A DNA stretch of 64,000 bases from Zhengitettix transpicula (GCA_037074705.1 CM073590.1:218890746-218954745); one strand, 5' to 3'; positions 26,630 to 41,600 are shown, numbered from the stretch's first letter. Notes: generated from the sequence alone by a model not told the origin. Numbers and translations are program-made.

Positions 26630-29600
26630 CTGTTGGAATGGAAGGATAAAATATTTTATTAAAAATTCCCTGATTCGTTTATAACAACTAAAGCGACTGA
26701 GATTTACGAAAATGATCCTTTATTTCGAAATGCCGATACATATCATAGTTCAATTATCCTGAGAAAGCTATTTTGGAGATGAGGGATACGAACTGCACCA
26801 AGGAAAATACCTTTATCCCTCGCTGTTTCAATTTACCGGAAAGAAGAAACTAAATTTTCCGACTTGTCCATTAGACTGTCTCGTAAACTCAACCTTTAAG
26901 TTTTCCGCGGCGGAAACGACATGATTTATCATGTGATCGCGGTGCCACCGACCTCTCACGAACGCAAACGCCGCATGATCTTATTAACAAATTATTTTTC
27001 ATAACTCGACTTTGAATTTACATTTACCGACAACGAATGTTAATAAAAAATTGTATGCTTTATATTAAAAATATGAAGGAGACTTTTTTTTCATGTTCTT
27101 TGAAATGAGATTTTAACGACCTTTCTACTATGGCAGTCGCGATTATCAATTTCCCTACATGTTCTTGTTTGGACGAAATTATTCCTAAAAGTAGCACGCA
27201 ATTTGGAAGAACGGCTAAAGTGAATTTTTTAAAATTTAGAATTCATCAACTGATCTAATTTGAGCAATTGTGACAGAAAACTCAAAGAGCTGTGTGGCAC
27301 CTGTCTGTATAACACACAATTGGGCAGTACTATTCATCAGACACTATGTCAGATCAATTTCATTACCCTTAGACACTTCGAGGAGTCCATTTTAAGAGGA
27401 ATCACCGCTTATTAAAGGCAAAATATAGTCCAACGGCGCTCGTAATAATCTTGTCAGTAATATGTCACTATTGATGTTTATCCTCCACCTAATCAATATA
27501 AAACCCACTAAGAAAAACGATAAAATTCTATACATTAGCGGAATACGTTCCTCAGAGGGATCCCAGAACTTAAATAAGATCAAAATGATTGACTTATGAG
27601 GAAATTACTAAAACTATTCAGGGAGTTTCTTCACATATCATCATGTTTCTAATGAGTCTTCTCCAATCTCAATGGTTATATTTACGAAATACGTTAGTTC
27701 GATATTTTTTGGATATTAATGAACTATTATAAACGTATCTAATGCTAGTGTACTTTTAATGAGTCGAGCTATGAATGAAAAAATATTCCGACCTCTTTCG
27801 TGAATCTGTGATTGATTATTTTACGTTATCTGACATAAAATGTGTTAGGACGTGTTATAAAATAATAAAAATTTAACTTTCATATACCGTTTTTCAAAAC
27901 GTTAACGGCAGTTAAGTAAGAAACTGTAAAATTCCTCACATCGTACATAAAAGTTACAACATATGGGTGACGTGTCACATAAATTTTGCCTTTTACAAAC
28001 ATAATAACGCATTTTGTAGACCTAAATCAACAACTGTTAGTGACGACAACTACCGAGGGTGTATTCAATAGATATCTAATTCTAGTGCGAAGTTTTAATT
28101 CCGTAACTATTGGAATAAATATTTAAATAATTCTATCATTTTCCAGTTGGGTTCGTTTTATTTTTGTTATATTTTTTACGGATATCTCAATCTTATGCAT
28201 ACAATTAAATAGCCTCCTGAATTAAGAAAGTCGTCAGCCTTGAAGTAGCTACTCTTCGCATTCTCCGAGAGTCATATTAAATAGCTATTTTGATACTTCG
28301 GACTATTGTCTCCGATAACAATGCGACGCGGCTCAGTTCACGGTCGTTACGCTTCTTCAGCTTTAATCTGGGGATGGAGCACTTAACCGCGAATCCGCAT
28401 TTACGCACGCCACCAGATTCGAATTATTGTGCAATCTCAGAACACTTCTAATTTCTTCCTGCCACTTGGGATAAACATCTTCACTGGCTTCAGTTTACTT
28501 TCGGCGCCGCCTGTCTCACGAGACAATTCAATTGTCTATACTTTTCCGCCAAACCGCCGCTTTCCCAATTTAGTCTGCTCTCGATATCCATAATCCTACT
28601 TAAGAAAGAGGGATATGAAAGAGGAAAGGATTTCTGTTCAGCGCTTTCTTTATCGTCATATAAAAGTTACAGGTTTCACAAATTTGCCTGGAAACGTTAT
28701 AAACTATACATGAAGTAAATTTTATTTCTGCGTAGACGCAAAGACTGATCATTTTCTTTGAACCACTTGTGGGTTTCTTGTCGTTTCTGACTTTATTATA
28801 TTATATTAAACCTCTAATTTAATATTCTAATGTAGGCACAGTTTCGAACAACTTATAGACATGTCAACATAATTACTGTGACATTGTTATTTCAATCACA
28901 GCCAGATTTTGAGAGTTTCAAATCATTTAAAGATTATCGCACTGCGAGCGACATAAACGTTTCGATAAGCAATTTATTCTCATTTAATTGAGTTATATAC
29001 ATACATTTCTGTCTGATTATTAATTTTGTAATAAATATTAAATAAAATTAATTAAATAGTTAATTCCCTCTATAGTCTAAAAAGTGGCACGCAACATAAT
29101 TTAGTTAAATCGTATATAAGTTTCCTATTAACACTTTTTCCATCGATTTATGAATTTATGATATTTATATTAACTACACTAACTACATTTTGAAACGTGA
29201 TAAGAGTTGAAGTAAATTCTTGTGCTGTTAACCTAACCCAAAATATTGAAGATTGCTTCATATTACTGAAAGTATATCTGAAATATAGTTATGTGCTATA
29301 GTATCAAATAAAACAATGTCATCAAGAAACATCTTGTAATAACCACATTTCGTTTAATTTTTTGGTAATTAACTATTGAAATTATTTGTTAACATTTAAA
29401 AAACATTCCCGCGTCTGATTCGTTAAAACCTGTAATAATCTGATTCTGTTTGCGTAATTCATTTTACTAATAACATAAATATTTGCGTTGAAACGTCGGG
29501 AATTTATAAAATATTCTTTGTAATTGTTTCTCAATTTAAACTTTCGTCTTATTTAGTTTGTATAAATTATTGTTAATTTTATTAAAGAGTTGAGAGGTAA

Positions 29601-32600
29601 TATTTAAATTTTTTAAATATATACGACCTGTCTACACGGACTCAATCATCTTCTTTAAAAAATTTACAATTTATAGTCGCCTTAACCTGTTGGTCATTAG
29701 CGACTTACATCTGTTATGTTACCTTCATATTCTTTTTGTAACAGCTGTTATCATTTAAATGAAGGTAATACTAAATATTTGCAGATCAATAGGTATATTT
29801 GATAGCCTCCAGTATCTGAAATATTGTATTCATTCGTAACTATCTGATATTATTTTGCTTTTTTTAACCTGTCTGGAAAAATGGTTTTGTTATATTCTCA
29901 TGGTCAGTCTTTCTGGCCTGAACCCTTTAAACTCTCACGACTCATAATTTTGACACTTTTGGTTAGTTTCTTTATCACTCGTCCAGGTAATTGGTCATTT
30001 TCCAGAATTCGAGAGGTCCAATTTATATGTTAAAACTGATAGCTGTAGTATATGTGGTTTTTATTTCTCAAGCTCCATCTCTTTTTAATTTGCCTATCAT
30101 GATTGAATTTAATACCTTGGCAATATAAAAATTTTATTCTAATGATTGAAAATTCATACTAATTTTTTTTCGAGAAATTATAATCATAAAAACAGTAATA
30201 GAAGGAATTATTTTAAGAGAAACTCACCCTGAAGCCTCACTCCTCCGTCGCCTTTGCCAATTGCGTTCACGGCCGTGCACGTGTAGGTACCAAAGTCCCT
30301 CAGTTCCAGATTTGATATTGTCAGGTGCATCAGCAAAGAGTAACTGGACAAAGGTGTCTCCGACGTTGTGTATTTTATTCCGTCCATAAGCTTTCCTCCT
30401 ATAGAAAAATGAGATGTGTTAATATTTATTGTAAATATCGGAAATACAAACAATCAAAGAAAAACGTTCCTTAACTCTTTACCAAAACATTTATCTTCCT
30501 CTACGTTTGATTTTTCAGTTTTATCTTTAATATAATATTATTATCATAAAAATAACTTTGTTTTACTGTAAGGTTAATTTTTTAAAATTATTCTCCAACA
30601 CATTATAACGTAATGTCAAATCTACAGAATTTATTTACGAGGATTGTTTCAAACAATATCTTGGTCAAGTAAGTTCAAAAAAAAGGAACGCTATTTGTCA
30701 AAAAAACTGTACCCCTTGCTGACTGTGACACGCAAAACACCTTTGAATGTAAAGTTAAATTGTCTATGATTGGCTATAAAAGAAAATGGCTGATCTCATT
30801 ACAGTATTTCCAACGAGTTATACATTTTTCGCCCAGTGTCTGAATTCGTAATTTCACTTGATTCCCTCGTTTGTATCGTAATGATATGCATTTTTTTAGG
30901 GCAACAGGCTACATGAGGGTAATCCACTTTGGGCAACTCCCCTTTAATAGCATGACGTCATAAATAAATATCACAACAGGTTATAGAATGTGAGTTTGTT
31001 ATTCCAACAAAACCTGATATTTAATATTATGTCCCAAGATAGTAGAAGGGTTTGCCACTTGTTTGCATGATATTTTATTTTACTTCAGAGATTTCCTTCA
31101 GGTAATTGTTCAGTAAAAATGTATATATTTGTAACGTGGTATCCGTAAATAAAATTCAGTTCAAGTCACGCCGGTACTTTCCTGCTGTGAGGAGAGCTAT
31201 TGAGAAGTGAATCAATGTAGAATGAAAGAGAATTAAGAAAACGTTTACAAATACTGGAAGTTTCCAAAAATTGAACCATTATTTTTATCTCCATATTTCT
31301 AAACTAAATAAAGACAAATAAAGTGAATAAATTTGTAAATAAAATTATTTTATCTGCTGCGTATAGAAGCTCAAATTTGTATGTGGTCAAATCTACAATG
31401 AAAATACTTCAGATCCAAGGCCGTAATCCTAGACCACGGTCACCTGAAAACGGGCAGTTTGCGACTTACACAGATATTGTACGACAGAAAAATTATAAGA
31501 GAAGTACCCAAGAATGGATCAACAAAACTCGCGCGCCGCAGACAAGGCCTCCGAATAGTTTATGTACAGTTAATGAAACAATGGAACTCACTTATTCCAA
31601 CTCGGTGAAACCAGCAAAACTAAGGACTTAATATTATTTAAACCAATTATTATATTTTCTTCCGTCGAGATCCACGGCTCTTTGTTCTGACCAGTAATAA
31701 CATTTTAGAAGAGCAGGTATTTACTTTTAATTATATATAATCAATTAAATATCAAAATGTATAATTAAATATTTTTTTTCCTGAACCGGATTTAGTTTAA
31801 GCTATGTTGCTATTTAATAAAAGTATTAAGAAACCACTAAATATTCAATTCGAAGACATGAATAACGACTAGTTAAGATTCATTCAACAGTTTGTACGTA
31901 TCGTCACGTCAAATAATACTTCATCTGAGTTCTTTCCCATTTGAGCAATATTGTTTGGACCTAGGTTGAATGATTATTTTCTGTTAATGATTAATGTCTG
32001 ATTAAGTTGCGTCTGATTTCTATTAACAAGCGTATTGATCTATATCTGTCTCTCAGATGAAAGAAATTGAATCAGTATGAGTGGTTTATTCGCTGAAATT
32101 TGATTGAAAAAATGCTGCGGGCTTACCTGAGTCTTTGTGCCAACTGGTCATCGCCCTAGGAGAAGCTTCCACGTAACACTGGATTGTGACATTACTTCCA
32201 ATTGGAGCGGCGACGAGCTGGTTCGAAACTTTCACCATAGGCTGGACTGTAACAAAGAAACTTAATCAATATAAATTTTTATTTTCATGGTACAACTCAT
32301 ATTTTCATCGAATAACTCTAATTCCAAATAAACTAATGACGAGTGTTGGCTTTATTGTTTGACATAATGTAAATAATTCCTTTTTGTTTTAAAGATTTAC
32401 AAAGTTTCGATAAAAATAAAAACTATATCAATAAGGAATAAATACTTCTTTCTCTATATGAATAATAACATTGTATTTTATGTGAACAGTCTAACATATT
32501 TTTTATGTGAACAAATATTCTATTCGTGACACCTCCAATTTATACATGTGCATAAATATTTTTTGTGTAATTATATTTTGATTTTGAGCTTACAGTTGAC

Positions 32601-35600
32601 GTTGACGGTGAACCTTTTGCTGACTGAGGGAGGAACTCCGTTGGAAGCGATGCAGAAGTAAATTCCCATGTCCGTCCTCTGCACTCCAGAAAGCACCAAA
32701 GTTTCACCTTCGAAAGTGCGTACAGCTGTAATGCAATAATATCAAATTAATATACAAAGACATTATTATCAGATATTTTATATTGTCTGTGAGACTTTAA
32801 CGACAAATTGAGATGATTAAGAGTAGACCATAATTTTAATTATAAATAATAAGCACCAGTCTTTAATAAGGACATTTAAAAACAGTCCATCTCTTCCTTG
32901 CAGACACAAGTAAACCAAACAGAATAGCTATAGTCAATTATATTTCACACAAATAGATATATACGACCGAGATAAAGATAAATTTATCTAGGTGGATCAT
33001 AGACATTCTTTTTAGGGGACAATCCAACAAAAAGTGTAATCTAAAGCATTTTTCTGGTAAATATTTTCGTAGTTCTCTATAATATGCACTATTCCTTTCG
33101 GAAGTTCTGTTTTGAGATCAGCTAATCTCGACGCCGTAATTCCTTGATAAAAAATAGATCTCATAAATTTAATAATAAACTTAATCCCAGAGAAATTTAA
33201 TATTTTTCCGTAAAATTATGTTGAGAAGATCTATAAAATACCAACAGTCAAACTGCTGGTACCCAAAAATGATTTTAAATAGTTATTTATAATATTCCAA
33301 TTACAAATAGGTAAATCTGTTACTGTTGTATTAATAATTATTTGTAAAAGTTTGTGTATTTTAAAACCTTGAAATTTTAATCCCAGATTTAGCGGTAATA
33401 AATCAGCTGATTGTGTTCGGCGCATAGGTAACTCAGTGTGATTACGTCAGAGAATTGAAACAGCTGACATTTACACTTTTTTTAGGGTAACAGGCTACAT
33501 GAGGAAAATCCACATAGTGGCAACTCCCCTTTAATAGCATAGGAAGGGATTTGAAAGGGGGGATGCGGAAGGGTAGAGGAAGGTAGCCCAGGGTTAACTA
33601 GGGCCCCCGAGTTATGGTTTAAGGATCCTACCCGGCAATTCGCCTAAAAATAATGCAGGGAAAACCCTAGAAAAACCTGCATCCGGTAGGTCGGGTATTT
33701 GGTACTTGTCCCACGCCCTACCGATGGCGGGAGAGGGATTAGCTGTGGGGTCGCAGCTTTCCCCTCTCCGTGCCTTGACCGGTTTAGGAGACAGCTGGCC
33801 GACTATTCCAATAGGAATATCGGACAGCTCTTACTGTATGCCCAAGGTCTGCGACCCCGGAACATACACCTCTAAAAACAGGCCTTGGTACCTCGGCATG
33901 TGGGAACCTTAGTTCAAAAATCCAGAGAGATGTGGAGGCATACCTCAAAGGTAGCCTCCGCCAGAGCTCTCTGCTAACGTAACATTTACACTTAACTTTC
34001 TTCTTTATAAATTCATCGTAATTAACTACAACTTACATTTTTATTTTAAATTTTATATATTATAATAACATGTTCAAGTGGGGTACGGCCATAAAAATAG
34101 TGTCCATTCATTTATACCTTATTGAATTCCAACCCAACCTGAAATAATTTATTTTTAAGTAACTATTTCATTTCTGTTACCATATATGAAATACGGAATC
34201 GCCAATCCATAGCGACTAACACTTTAGAATAAAATCGTTTCCTGCAATCTCCACAAAACGAATTCATTGCTTTTCCACTCCAACTCACAAATCAGTACAC
34301 ACTTCAATCTTCTCAATCTGTAGTTTATCTCATACAAAATTCTCCAAAAATCGCTTCCAGTTCGTACAGTTCAAGACTAGAATAATTAAACTTTGTTCTA
34401 CTTTTACAGTTAACGTTGACAAAATATAGCTATCAAATGAATTGAATAAGTTCAATTTATGTAAGATTATTGAATTTTCCATTTTTGGAAAGCAAATTGC
34501 CGGGGGCTTCTTTTATTCGTTTTGCTGTTTACGTTTTCTAATGTTATGAAATTAACTGATATTCTTTTCTTTGCAAATTCGTTAAACGATATTTTTGTAA
34601 TACGAAAAAAAAATTAGTTACACTGTCGGTTAATTGGCCCATATCTACTTATTTAAAACTAAAACTGGGTACTTTATGGAACTAAGTTCATTACAAAATG
34701 TATACGAATTAACTAAAATAAATTTTCAGTTATGAATAGTTTATGTATTTAATGTACCAAATGCAAATCAAGTGTTAATATTGAAAAATAAGTTGTTCGA
34801 ATTGAAACAAATTTTCATTCAGTCGATATCCGGACGTCCCAGGTACTTTAATTATATTTTTTCCAGATTTGATTACATGTTTCACTTAGTTACAATGGAG
34901 AGTGATTTATGAGCGACTGAAAAAAAAATTACTGTTTACGCAGTAAAACTCTGTTGCTACGTTCTCGGCGTTTGGGAAAGACTGACATTAATCCTACAGA
35001 ACGCGTCAGAAACTGTCACTCGAAGTACCACAGGGATTGTGACTACTTCCATTCGGTAATTCTGCGAATCGTCGGGCGCCAACCGACATTTCATCACCAA
35101 ACTCTTCTGGGGAATTCATAACAATATCGGTTTACGCGGAAAAGTTTTGCGAAAATATTTTCTAAGAATCTAAATCTCCATTTTGACACGTCATACTTTT
35201 AAATGAATTTTTGGAACGAGCTTTTTAGTTATATAATGTTAAATATTGTTTTTCTCATATGTTTTTTTAGAAAAATGGTGTAAATTACTAATATTTTAAA
35301 TATATTACTAAAATCGAATCGGGCTCAAAATTTTTAGCTTATATTCATTTAATTCTTTATTGACTTAATACTTTTTAACGCAAAACAATTTTAAAATTAA
35401 AAACTAATTTTGGTAAGTCGAAGGCAAGTAAATCTTTGCTAATCAGGTATTTCGATGACGTTTCTTGCATTGTTACGTCCTCTCAATTCAACCTTATAGT
35501 TAATACTTTCACCCATTAACTTGAATTGAACCATTCTCTTAATTTCCTTGATGTCACGGTATCCATTCAAAATACTTCATTTCTCGCCAATTGAAAATCT

Positions 35601-38600
35601 ATATACTCAGGAAGTGTTCTCCATTTTCTTTCTGATTTTCGGCCTAACCTAAAGAGAGCTATCATATATAATATTGTAGAAAGAGCTGTATTACTCTGAA
35701 ACTTCAAGTTCCATCAACATAACATAAATTTTGTCCGTAACATTTCTAATTACTATCCTTTAGATTTAATTGATAAAAACATAAACGTTAGATTGAACAA
35801 AATCCAAAACATCAATCCCAAATTTCTCTGGTACTCCCGTATTACAAATTTTTACATAACAAATTCGTCTAAATTTTTAGAGGATATCAAATATCCATCA
35901 TTTATAGATCGACTAATACTCGTTCCTTCTTGATTAAAAACGACAAGGACCCACTTGACACTTATAATAGCAAACATTGTGTAGTTTACAAAATCTCTTG
36001 CTCATAATGACATTCCTGGTACATGGGGCAAACAAAACGTTCCATCAATACCCGTATCAAGGAACATATGTCTAATATCAAACTTACCAACGATTAACAA
36101 TCTGTAGCCTCCAAACATATCATCAAAGCGAAAAATTCATTTGATTGGCTAAATTCTAATATTTTAGACGTTGACACCAGGTACGATTCCAGACTTATAT
36201 CAGAGATTTTTCACGTTAAATCCATCATCACAGCAATTAACGTACAAACGGATACTATGAAACTGAACAATTGCTACGTTCCCTCATTGTTACGCTAAGC
36301 CTTTTGCTTTCCGATTGTCGTTGCGTTTTCTTCACTTTTTAGTCTGTCAAGTGTATTGTGCGGTTATGTCGCTCTAGACTTTTGAGGTTTTTAGTTTTCC
36401 AAGCATCTGAAGAAAAAGAAGAAGTTTTCCGAAAACGTTGTGCAGTATTTTAATTTTTCTTATTATTAATGTTATATTTCTTTCACTTCATTTTAACACC
36501 ATGGTTAAATGTGTTTTTCCCTCAGGTTTTGTTCTGATAATGTTGGACTTCCAGTTGAACGAGCTACTAAAGTATTTGATTTAATAATTATTATAAATAA
36601 TGTATAGGTGGCTTTAGCAGCACTAGAAACATTTTCAACACGCGGTAATGATCGACGGATAAAAATATCCAGATAAATAAGTAAATAAGCAGAAAAACTT
36701 TGAATTATTTATGCATAATTGCTTAGAAAAAATAGAGGCAAATTTATGATAACTATAATGTTACGCGTTTTAATTTGCATGTAAGAAACAAGCAAATCAT
36801 TAACAAATTTTGTGTAGTTTATATAAGCAATTTTATGTTACTTTCGTTGGCTATCGCATGTGAGTTGTTTTAAACCTCATTTCTAGTTACCCATACGCGC
36901 GTTTCTTTCTTGCAGACAAGTGTTCACAATAAAGAAATAGGATCCTTAAACCATAGCCCGGGGGCCCTAGTAACCCTTGGCTACCTTCCTCTACCCTTCC
37001 GCATCCCCCCTTTCAAATCCCTTCCTATGCTATTAAAGGGGAGTTGCCCAATGTGGATCACCCTCATGTAGCCTGTTCCCCTAAAAAAAAAGTCTCTCTG
37101 GATTTATGAACTAAGGTTCCTACATGCCGAGGCACCTCGGCCTGTTTTGAGAGGTGTATGTTCCGGGGTCGCAGACTTTGGGCATACGGTGAGAGTTGTC
37201 CGCTATTCCTATTTGAATAGTCGGCCAGCTGCCTCCTAAACCGGTCAAGGCACGGCGAGGTAAAAGCTGCGACCCCACAGCAAACTCCTCTCCCGCCATC
37301 GGAAGGGTGTGGGACAAGTATCAAATGCCCGACCTACCTGATGCAGGTTTTTCTAGGGTTTGTCCTGCATTTCTTTAAGCGAATGTCGGGTAGGATCCTT
37401 AAAATATAGCCCGGGGGCCCTAGTTAACTCTAACCTTCCGCATCCCCCCTTTCAAATCCCTTCCTATGCCATTAAAGGGGAGTTGCCACCATGTGGATTA
37501 CCCTCATGTAGGCTGTTACCCTAAAAAAAGGATTGACCATTATTATTATGTGTCTTAATACTATATGAGACTCAAAAGTAGACAAGATAAAACTTTATTT
37601 AATACGGATGAAGAAGTTTAAATTTTTACCACTGATAGAGGATTACTTCTTATTTGCTTGTATATGTGCCAATAGGCATGTACGTTCTCTATAGATAATT
37701 AAAAAAATGGCTAAGGGAGCTTCTCGACACTTTTTTTTTGACAGAGTCTAGTTTCTTTTATTGAATCAATAATTTACTAGGGCATTTCACAATTGGGTCA
37801 GATTATTTTTACAGCTTATCTTCTGGTCCCTATTCCAAGATAACCGACACATATTAGAACTTTTGTGAAGCTCACTGCATAAACGGAAACACGACCTTAA
37901 AGACTTACAGACAACCAATCATACCAGAAATATTATTTAACCTCAATGCTTCGCCGCAAATTATGTGTATTTTAAGGCTAAAATCGTACATTAATAATAT
38001 ATTCAGAGAGTTTATTCAATATTCCACATTAGAACTTCATAGAAAATTTCCCTTTTTATTGCTGCTGATTTTGTTAGTGGGACGACCAAGGAAATTAACT
38101 TGTGAAATGTGCTTAGTGATATTTGAAAAATTAGTTAATTATTGATTTAATATCGTTAAATTGTGTTAGATAAGGTTGGCTTAAGATAATGGAGAATGAG
38201 AAACCACAAACTTGCCAGGCCGGTTAGAACTTCCGCAGTGTAGCTTTCATAATTAATCAAACTGGAATTAGTCTTGTCAACGTAACTAACCTTGCCTCTG
38301 GGAAGCGGCGTCGGGGCGTATGATGATGTCCTTGCCATCTTCCCTGCGCCAGACGACACTAGGGTCAGGGACTCCCGTCGCCTCGCAACGCAGACGCACG
38401 GATCCTCCCTCGGGAGCCGTCCCGGCGTCGGTCCCAGGATCGCTCAGGATGTCGGGGGGAACCACCACGTCTAGGTAGCCCATCTGTAAACAGCGACACA
38501 ACAATGTCACTCAAGGTGGGATATCCAACGTCGTCTCCGGGGGGGCTTCTACTGGAAGAATAGGGTGGCGCAGAAGAACAGGAAATTTGCACAAATGAAG

Positions 38601-41600
38601 GAAACTTACAAAACTTTATTTAATCCTGAAAATATGTTCTAACATAAAGGAAATCTCATTAGGCATAAATTTAAAAATGACATCAGTTTAGTGCTGTCCA
38701 TTATGTCGTACACATTCAGTAAGTTGATACTGAAAGATTAGCGTAACATGGCACAGTGTGATCGGGATGTTTGCGATATTTTTTGTTATGTAATTTTTTA
38801 TATGGATAATGGGATTTTACTTAGTTTTTTTTAAGATATTATAAATTTTTAACAAGTTTTTTAACTCTGAAAATATTAAATTATTTGGCAGGGTGAAATT
38901 AATTACAATAATTCATATTTTACTCAGACACAAGAAAGGCATTAACTTCATGCTGTTATTATCAACTTGAAATACTCACTATTTTCAAAAATAAACGAAA
39001 ACAGAACAAAAAAGAACAAACGGTGGTCAAATGGCTTTAATGAACCGACTTTTATGGAATTATTTTCCAGTACATTACTTGCAGATCTGGCCCAGGTCAA
39101 GACTTAACAGATGACTCGTGTATCATGGAAAACGGTCACCCAGCTGGCCTACAGGATTTCGTCAGGAGAACAACTGCGTTACTTTCTAAGAATCTCACTC
39201 TTCACTTGAAAACTTCCTCTCCAAAACTCAACTTCATCTTAACTTCTCCAAAAGTAACATAACATCAGGAACATCTTTAGCATTTATAACATCTTAGCAT
39301 TAACTGAAAATTAAAAAGTAGCATCCGCTTGCTCTCCAGGCTCAATTCACGCCTTGGTTTTTTCGAAATTTCCCCCAACAGGGTCTTGGGTTCTGCTGTT
39401 TTTAAACAATTTGATTTAAATTTGTGCTCCCATATATCGCAATATCTTATTTAACCACGTCCCCTACGGGTTTCAAATCGTCAAATTCAGGGCCATGGGA
39501 AGACACGCCCGGGACGATGGAGCGTCTGTACGTGCTAAAATCTTGTGACCAAAGATTAGCCTAGGGTAGACAATCACAATTTTTAATCTGTACAAAGGGA
39601 TGCCGCGTGGGGGTTGTCTTAGTTTTTCTGAATACCTGGGAAGCGATCATTAACCCTTTGCAGACTAAAACCCGTAATATTAATTGCTCATGATATATTT
39701 CTCAAATAAATCAAATACGTAAATAATAAAATAAAACAACCCCAATTAATTTAACCCAGTTTTGTACACTACAGTTAATCTGTGTCTTGAACAGTGCAAT
39801 GCTAATTGATCTCGTCTGGTACACAATACTTTTCAGTTGTGCCCATAAAAAGAAGTCACAGACAAATATGACTGGAGACCGGATCGACCAAACTGTTGTT
39901 AGAATTCCTTAAAATTATGCTATCCCAAAATAAACGTCTCACTGTTTCAATACATATTGTGTGTGATGACTGCATCCTGGTGAGGTGGCTGCATCCTGGT
40001 GAGGTTAATGTCAAGATTTGGACGTTTAAAATGTCTCTATCGTGTTGATATAACGTTCAGATGTTTCAATAATAGCTGAACCACTTCATTTTCGAAGTCG
40101 TAAAGACATATCAACTCATGATACAACATTTCATACAATACAATAGGGCAGTGTAACGGAGGCTAAGATTTTCATAAAGTGAAAATTGGTTTTAACCAAC
40201 AGATTTTCGCAAAATGTTAGTAGCAATATCGGATCATTTCCTTTCAGTTCCTGACCAATCTGCAGTTTGTAAGAATGAAACTGAAGATTATCAAGTATTC
40301 TCTGTACACTTCGACTTTCGAACCCAATGACGAAACAATTTTGCGAACTGAACGATAATAAATGCTTTATGAAATTTCCTCTTTTGCAGACCATATTTTC
40401 AGCATGAAAATTTTGTAATCTCATTCATTTTTGTAATTATTTTAAAATTGCGTTTCTCTTCGACAACCTTTTTCATTGTCATCGACTTATTTTGTATATA
40501 TACTTACATTTGAATCATCCGCAAAGTCCCTGAGTTAGTAATAATGCTCTATTGACAATTTTCTGTACTCTCTTGACATTTTTGGTACATGTACATTGTA
40601 ATAAAGTTTGTGTTGAGAATAAGTGAGTGTTTGAAGTACAGAATAGTAGCACACACACATTAAAATTATTCTGTTCATCCATTAAAATACTTTTTAGGTG
40701 TATGCGTACTTATAAAATAATTTCCGAAATCATTATTTAGTGATGAGAAGATATTGCATTAATTTTAGAAAACAGAAATATATTTCGTTTCTGGTAATAT
40801 AAATGTGACAAATAAGCTGAATATATGAATAATACATTAATAATAATTATTTTACTAGCCTTGCTCGTTAATTAATTCCATTATAATTAATTTTATATAA
40901 ACCCTAATTGAAAAGTAAGACTGAAAGAGTGTTGAAGTATTTGATAAATATTTAATGTTACATTGTGATTGTATCAAAGATTCGTGTGTAGCTGTTTAAT
41001 GAATACTGACGTCACACTGAAAAAATGTGTGTTTCAACTAAAGAGAAAAAAATTGTTGTAATTTTTGCTAAGAGTAGCTAAGATTTCACAAGTAATCGAT
41101 TTCATCTTCTTTTAATTGTCATTGTTGTAACATCTCGAAGTTAAATGTATACTAAAATATTATGGCCTATATACGTACTATGACGAATATTTTAAAAAGT
41201 GAGTGTTTTATGCAGAGACCGGAAATAAGGAGCAGTCGAGCGTCTAATTAAACGGTAGAAAGGTATTCAGATGAATAAATATTGATTTAAGAGTGTACTA
41301 ACTCTGAAGATTCAAATAAAAAATACTAATGATGTAGTAGGTGGAGAGTATATATTTACACATTTAAATATCTTGTTAGGAATTTTTCCATAGAAAATTT
41401 AAATATTACCATTTTGTTTCAAGTTCAATCTGGACCGAATAAAAGCTCCTGGTCAACATCGAAATTTAATACAATGTTTACCTACAGGCTCTCAATAATG
41501 GTTTTTAATTATAATAAGATGGTTAGAAATAAATCAATTCTTTCTAACTCTACCGACATTCCAACTCAAAAATTTATATTTTCGTGTTTTTCACTTTCAG

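Larger units (their letters stand above)
32726..38290 (-). other. Intron 3 of the DIP-like gene, rich in insertions
   Basis: This 5.6-kb intron holds a full-length 500-bp repeat, a Penelope-like remnant on the opposite strand and two head-to-tail truncated copies of the 500-bp repeat. Confidence 0.9.

Noticed and set aside
31323..31631. 102-codon open frame in intron 5
   Set aside because: No recognised family and no start context; probably chance in a low-stop stretch.
38156..38592. Several open frames on both strands around exon 3
   Set aside because: They are shadows of the conserved Ig2 frame.
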